Positions 61,920 to 64,000 of a stretch of DNA of 64,000 bases are shown one piece after another. The position numbers were made by a program, and so were the translations under genes. The stretch spans positions 30,984-94,983 of the forward strand of contig NZ_JACHXP010000015.1 of the NCBI RefSeq assembly GCF_014192215.1, written 5' to 3'. Position 1 is the stretch's first letter. Each line of letters opens with the position of its first letter. The DNA is from Halomonas cerina. Its GTDB lineage: Bacteria; Pseudomonadota; Gammaproteobacteria; Pseudomonadales; Halomonadaceae. The notes beneath the pieces are model-generated. The model ran no database searches, was not told where the DNA came from, and saw only the letters and a program-made list of their open reading frames with translations.

Positions 61920-63250
61920 GCGACGGTCATCTCGTCGATCAACCAGCTGCCGGTGTGGATGCTGCCCCGCGTGTCGATGTCGTCACCGACGCCGGCCAGC
62001 CCCTTGAACATGGTCTCCAGGTTGCCAGCGATGGTGAACTCCTCCACCGGGTGCTGGATCCTGCCCTCCTCCACCCAGAAGCCGGCCGCGCCGCGGGAGT
62101 AGTCCCCGGTCACGCCATTCACACCCTGCCCCATCAACTCGGTGACCAGCACCCCGCGGCCCAGCCGCGCGAGCAGGGCCTCCCGGGACTCGAGCGGCGC
62201 CTCGATCCGCAGGTTACGCGCCCCGCCGGCATTGCCGGTGGTCTCCATGCCCAGCCGCCGGGCGCTGTAAGCCGAGAGCATGTAGCTGGCCAGCCGGCCA
62301 TGCTCCACGAAGACGTTATCGCGGGTCTGGACCCCATCGTTGTCGAAGGGGCTACTGGCCATAGCGCCCCGCTCCATGGGGCGCTCGAACAGCGAGAACC
62401 ACTCGGGGAAAAGCGTCTCGCCCAGGCGGTCGCAGAGGAAGGACGCCTGGCGATAGAGGGCCCCGCCGGCGATGGCGCCCATCAGGTGACCGACCAGGCC
62501 GCTGGCCAGGCTGGGATCGAAGAGCACCGGCATCCGCCCAGTCGCCGGGCGGCGGGCCCCCAGCCGCCGCAGGGTACGGGTGGCGGCACTGCGTCCCACG
62601 GTCTCCGGTGCCCACAGGTCGTCCGGGTGACGCGCGCTGGTATAGTCGTAGTCGCGCTGCATCCCGCCCGCGTCCTCGGCGATCAGCATGCAGGACAGCG
62701 AATGCCGGCTACCGCGCTGACTGCCCAAAAAGCCGTGGCTGTTGCCGTAGACCCGCACGCCCTCGCCACTGGAGAGGCTGGCGCCGTCGGAGCTCTTGAT
62801 CCCGTCCATGCCGCGACCGGCCGACTCGCAGGCCAGGGCGATATCGATCGCCTCCTCGGTGGTCAGGGGCCAAGGATGGTGGACCTCGAGGTCCGGCAAC
62901 TCGCGGGCCATGAGGGAGGCATCGGCCAGGCCGGAGGCCGGGTCCTCGCCGGTGTGGCGGGCGATGGCCAGAGCCTTTTCCACCACGTCGCGGATCGACG
63001 CCTCGCCGGCATCGGTGGAGGAGGCGCTGCCCTTGCGTTGCCCCACATAGACGGTCACCGCGATGCCCTGGTCCCGGGAGAGCTCGACGGTCTCCACATC
63101 GCCCTCGCGCACGCTGACGCCGACCCCCTGGTCGACGCTGGCGCCGAATTCGCAGGCATCGGCGCCCAGCTGGCGCGCCAGCGCCAGGGCCGTCTCGGCA
63201 CGGGACTCGAGCAACCGCTGCTGGGCGGCGGCATCGAAAGCCTCTGTCAT
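61910..63250 (-). CDS. pmbA: Metalloprotease PmbA/TldE
   Basis: The 446-residue TldE/PmbA-family protein has RRLGARRPATGRMPVLFDPSLASGLVGHLMGAIAGGALYR, LFERPMERGAMASSPFDNDGVQTR and the C-terminal GVNGVTGDYSRGAAGFWVE. With TldD it processes peptides such as microcins and antitoxins; TldE itself is thought to be non-catalytic. It is divergent from yjgA with a 116-bp gap, the same arrangement as in E. coli. Confidence 0.96.
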   Translation of the reverse strand: MTEAFDAAAQQRLLESRAETALALARQLGADACEFGASVDQGVGVSVREGDVETVELSRDQGIAVTVYVGQRKGSASSTDAGEASIRDVVEKALAIARHTGEDPASGLADASLMARELPDLEVHHPWPLTTEEAIDIALACESAGRGMDGIKSSDGASLSSGEGVRVYGNSHGFLGSQRGSRHSLSCMLIAEDAGGMQRDYDYTSARHPDDLWAPETVGRSAATRTLRRLGARRPATGRMPVLFDPSLASGLVGHLMGAIAGGALYRQASFLCDRLGETLFPEWFSLFERPMERGAMASSPFDNDGVQTRDNVFVEHGRLASYMLSAYSARRLGMETTGNAGGARNLRIEAPLESREALLARLGRGVLVTELMGQGVNGVTGDYSRGAAGFWVEEGRIQHPVEEFTIAGNLETMFKGLAGVGDDIDTRGSIHTGSWLIDEMTVAGA

Positions 63251-63322
63251 GAAAGTCTCTCCTCACTACGGCCGGCCTCGGGGCCGGCAATCACGTGCAT
63301 TGTCCAGCCCGCCGCGACGGGC

Positions 63323-63331
63323 TGATATACT
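63323..63331 (+). promoter_or_regulatory. Candidate extended -10 promoter of yjgA
   Basis: TGATATACT is an extended -10 element (TGN plus TATACT), 36 bp before the yjgA start; no good -35 box is seen. Confidence 0.4.
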
Positions 63332-63366
63332 GGGCCATTTCCGACCTCCGACGAAGTGGAACCGGC

Positions 63367-63873
63367 ATGACCCAGGATGACCTTTCCCCGGCCGACGAAC
63401 GGCCCAGCAAGTCCCAGCTCAAGCGCGAGATGCATGCCCTCCAAGTCCTGGGCGAGCGGATCATCGCCATGAGCGACGCCGAGCGGGCCCGCCTTCCCCT
63501 CTCCGACGACCTGCTGGCCGCCGTGGAGGAGACCGGCCGCATCCGCGCCCGGGAGGCCCGCCGCCGGCACATGCAGTATGTCGGCAAGCTGATGCGCCGC
63601 GAGGACCTCGACGGTATCCAGGCCGTCTTCGACGAACTCGACCAGGAGCAGCTGCGTCGCGACCACGCCTTCCATCGCCTCGAGACCTGGCGCGACCGGC
63701 TAATCGACGAAGGCGATGACGCCGTCGAGGCCTTCATCGCCGAGTTTCCCGATGTCGATCGCCAGGCCCTGCGCCAGCTGATCCGCAACGCCCGCCGCGA
63801 GCGCGAACAAAGCAAGCCGCCCACCAACGCCCGCCGGCTGTTCAGGCTGATCCGCGATTCCGCAGGACTCTAA
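63367..63873 (+). CDS. yjgA: Ribosome biogenesis factor YjgA/DarP (DUF615)
   Basis: The protein has 168 residues from the ATG at 63367 (MTQDDLSPADERPSKSQLKR). It is highly charged and helical: KREMHALQVLGERIIAMSD, GRIRAREARRRHMQYVGKLMR and DRQALRQLIRNARRERE are DUF615 signatures. The E. coli homologue associates with late 50S assembly intermediates. Heptad repeats begin one base after its stop. Confidence 0.94.
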   Translation: MTQDDLSPADERPSKSQLKREMHALQVLGERIIAMSDAERARLPLSDDLLAAVEETGRIRAREARRRHMQYVGKLMRREDLDGIQAVFDELDQEQLRRDHAFHRLETWRDRLIDEGDDAVEAFIAEFPDVDRQALRQLIRNARREREQSKPPTNARRLFRLIRDSAGL

Positions 63874-63874
63874 A

Positions 63875-64000
63875 GCGCCGGGCTACGGGCCACGGGCAGC
63901 GAGCCAAGCTCGAAGCTCGAAGCTCGAAGCTCGAAGCTCGAAGCTCGAAGCTCGAAGCTCGAAGCTCGAAGCTCGAAGCTCGAAGCTCGAAGCTCGAAGC
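63875..64000. repeat. Heptanucleotide array E, (GCTCGAA)13+ with decayed leader, cut by window edge
   Basis: After the yjgA stop come decayed heptads (GCGCCGG, GCTACGG, GCCACGG, GCAGCGA; 63875-63902). From 63908 there are at least 13 perfect GCTCGAA copies up to the last base of the window. The unit equals that of array B read in the secA direction. The full length is unknown. Confidence 0.95.

Overview
This window is a stretch of conserved chromosomal backbone from a GC-rich gammaproteobacterium. Codon use is strongly GC at third positions. Gene order closely follows what I recall of Pseudomonas: rplM-rpsI-petABC-sspAB / dolP-diaA-yraN-lpoA-rsmI-rnpB-dcw-lpxC-dciA-secA-argJ-mutT, and hisD-hisG-murA-ibaG-mlaBCDEF-kdsDC-lptCAB-rpoN-hpf-ptsN-rapZ-npr. 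Protein sequences and spacing suggest Halomonadaceae (Halomonas-like). That assignment is an inference from the sequence, not a database result. I see no prophage, insertion sequence, CRISPR array, tRNA or rRNA.

Layout. 1-6378: start of msbA, exbD, exbB, comEC, a DUF2062 membrane protein, and lolD with a single Lol permease. 6545-8514: agmatine-to-putrescine pair aguA-aguB. 8707-17176: mutT (Nudix/ThiE-like fusion), argJ, secA, a small hypothetical gene, dciA, lpxC, ftsZ. 17211-32511: division and cell wall cluster ftsA, ftsQ, ddlB, murC, murG, ftsW, murD, mraY, murF, murE, ftsI, ftsL, rsmH, read leftwards with many ATGA overlaps and without mraZ at its head. 32584-37219: rnpB and rsmI leftwards; lpoA, yraN, diaA, dolP rightwards. 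37301-42278: sspB/sspA, the cytochrome bc1 operon petABC, and rplM-rpsI. 42562-46519: zapE, zapG, a Nif3-family gene and a DegS/AlgW protease. 46578-53440: hisD, hisG, murA, ibaG and the complete mlaFEDCB phospholipid transport operon. 53571-61738: calcium/sodium antiporter, kdsD, kdsC, lptC, lptA, lptB, rpoN, hpf, ptsN, rapZ, npr. 61910-63873: pmbA and yjgA.

How the genes work together. Most serve the envelope. They cover peptidoglycan precursor synthesis and septation (mur, fts, ddl, lpoA), lipid A and Kdo synthesis and LPS transport (lpxC, kdsD, kdsC, lptCAB, msbA), lipoprotein release (lol), phospholipid retrograde transport (mla), protein export (secA) and envelope stress sensing (degS). 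The rest cover respiration (petABC), translation (rplM, rpsI, rsmI, rsmH, hpf, yjgA), nitrogen/PTS-Ntr control (rpoN, ptsN, npr, rapZ) and amino-acid or polyamine metabolism.

The unusual signal lies between genes. At five places there are perfect 7-bp-period tandem arrays (heptamers CGAGCGC, CGAGCTT, GCTGCGG, AAGAAGG, GCTCGAA). They are flanked by decayed heptads and, in three 3' flanks, by short palindromes of the GCGNAGC mini-hairpin type. All lie in the 3' flank of a gene, directly after a stop codon or between a stop and the next gene, and never in a divergent promoter region. Two of the arrays share an identical 16-bp border. This looks like a modular 3'-flank repeat family and is the best candidate here for something undescribed. 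A near-perfect sigma-54 promoter in front of rpoN itself is the second point of interest.
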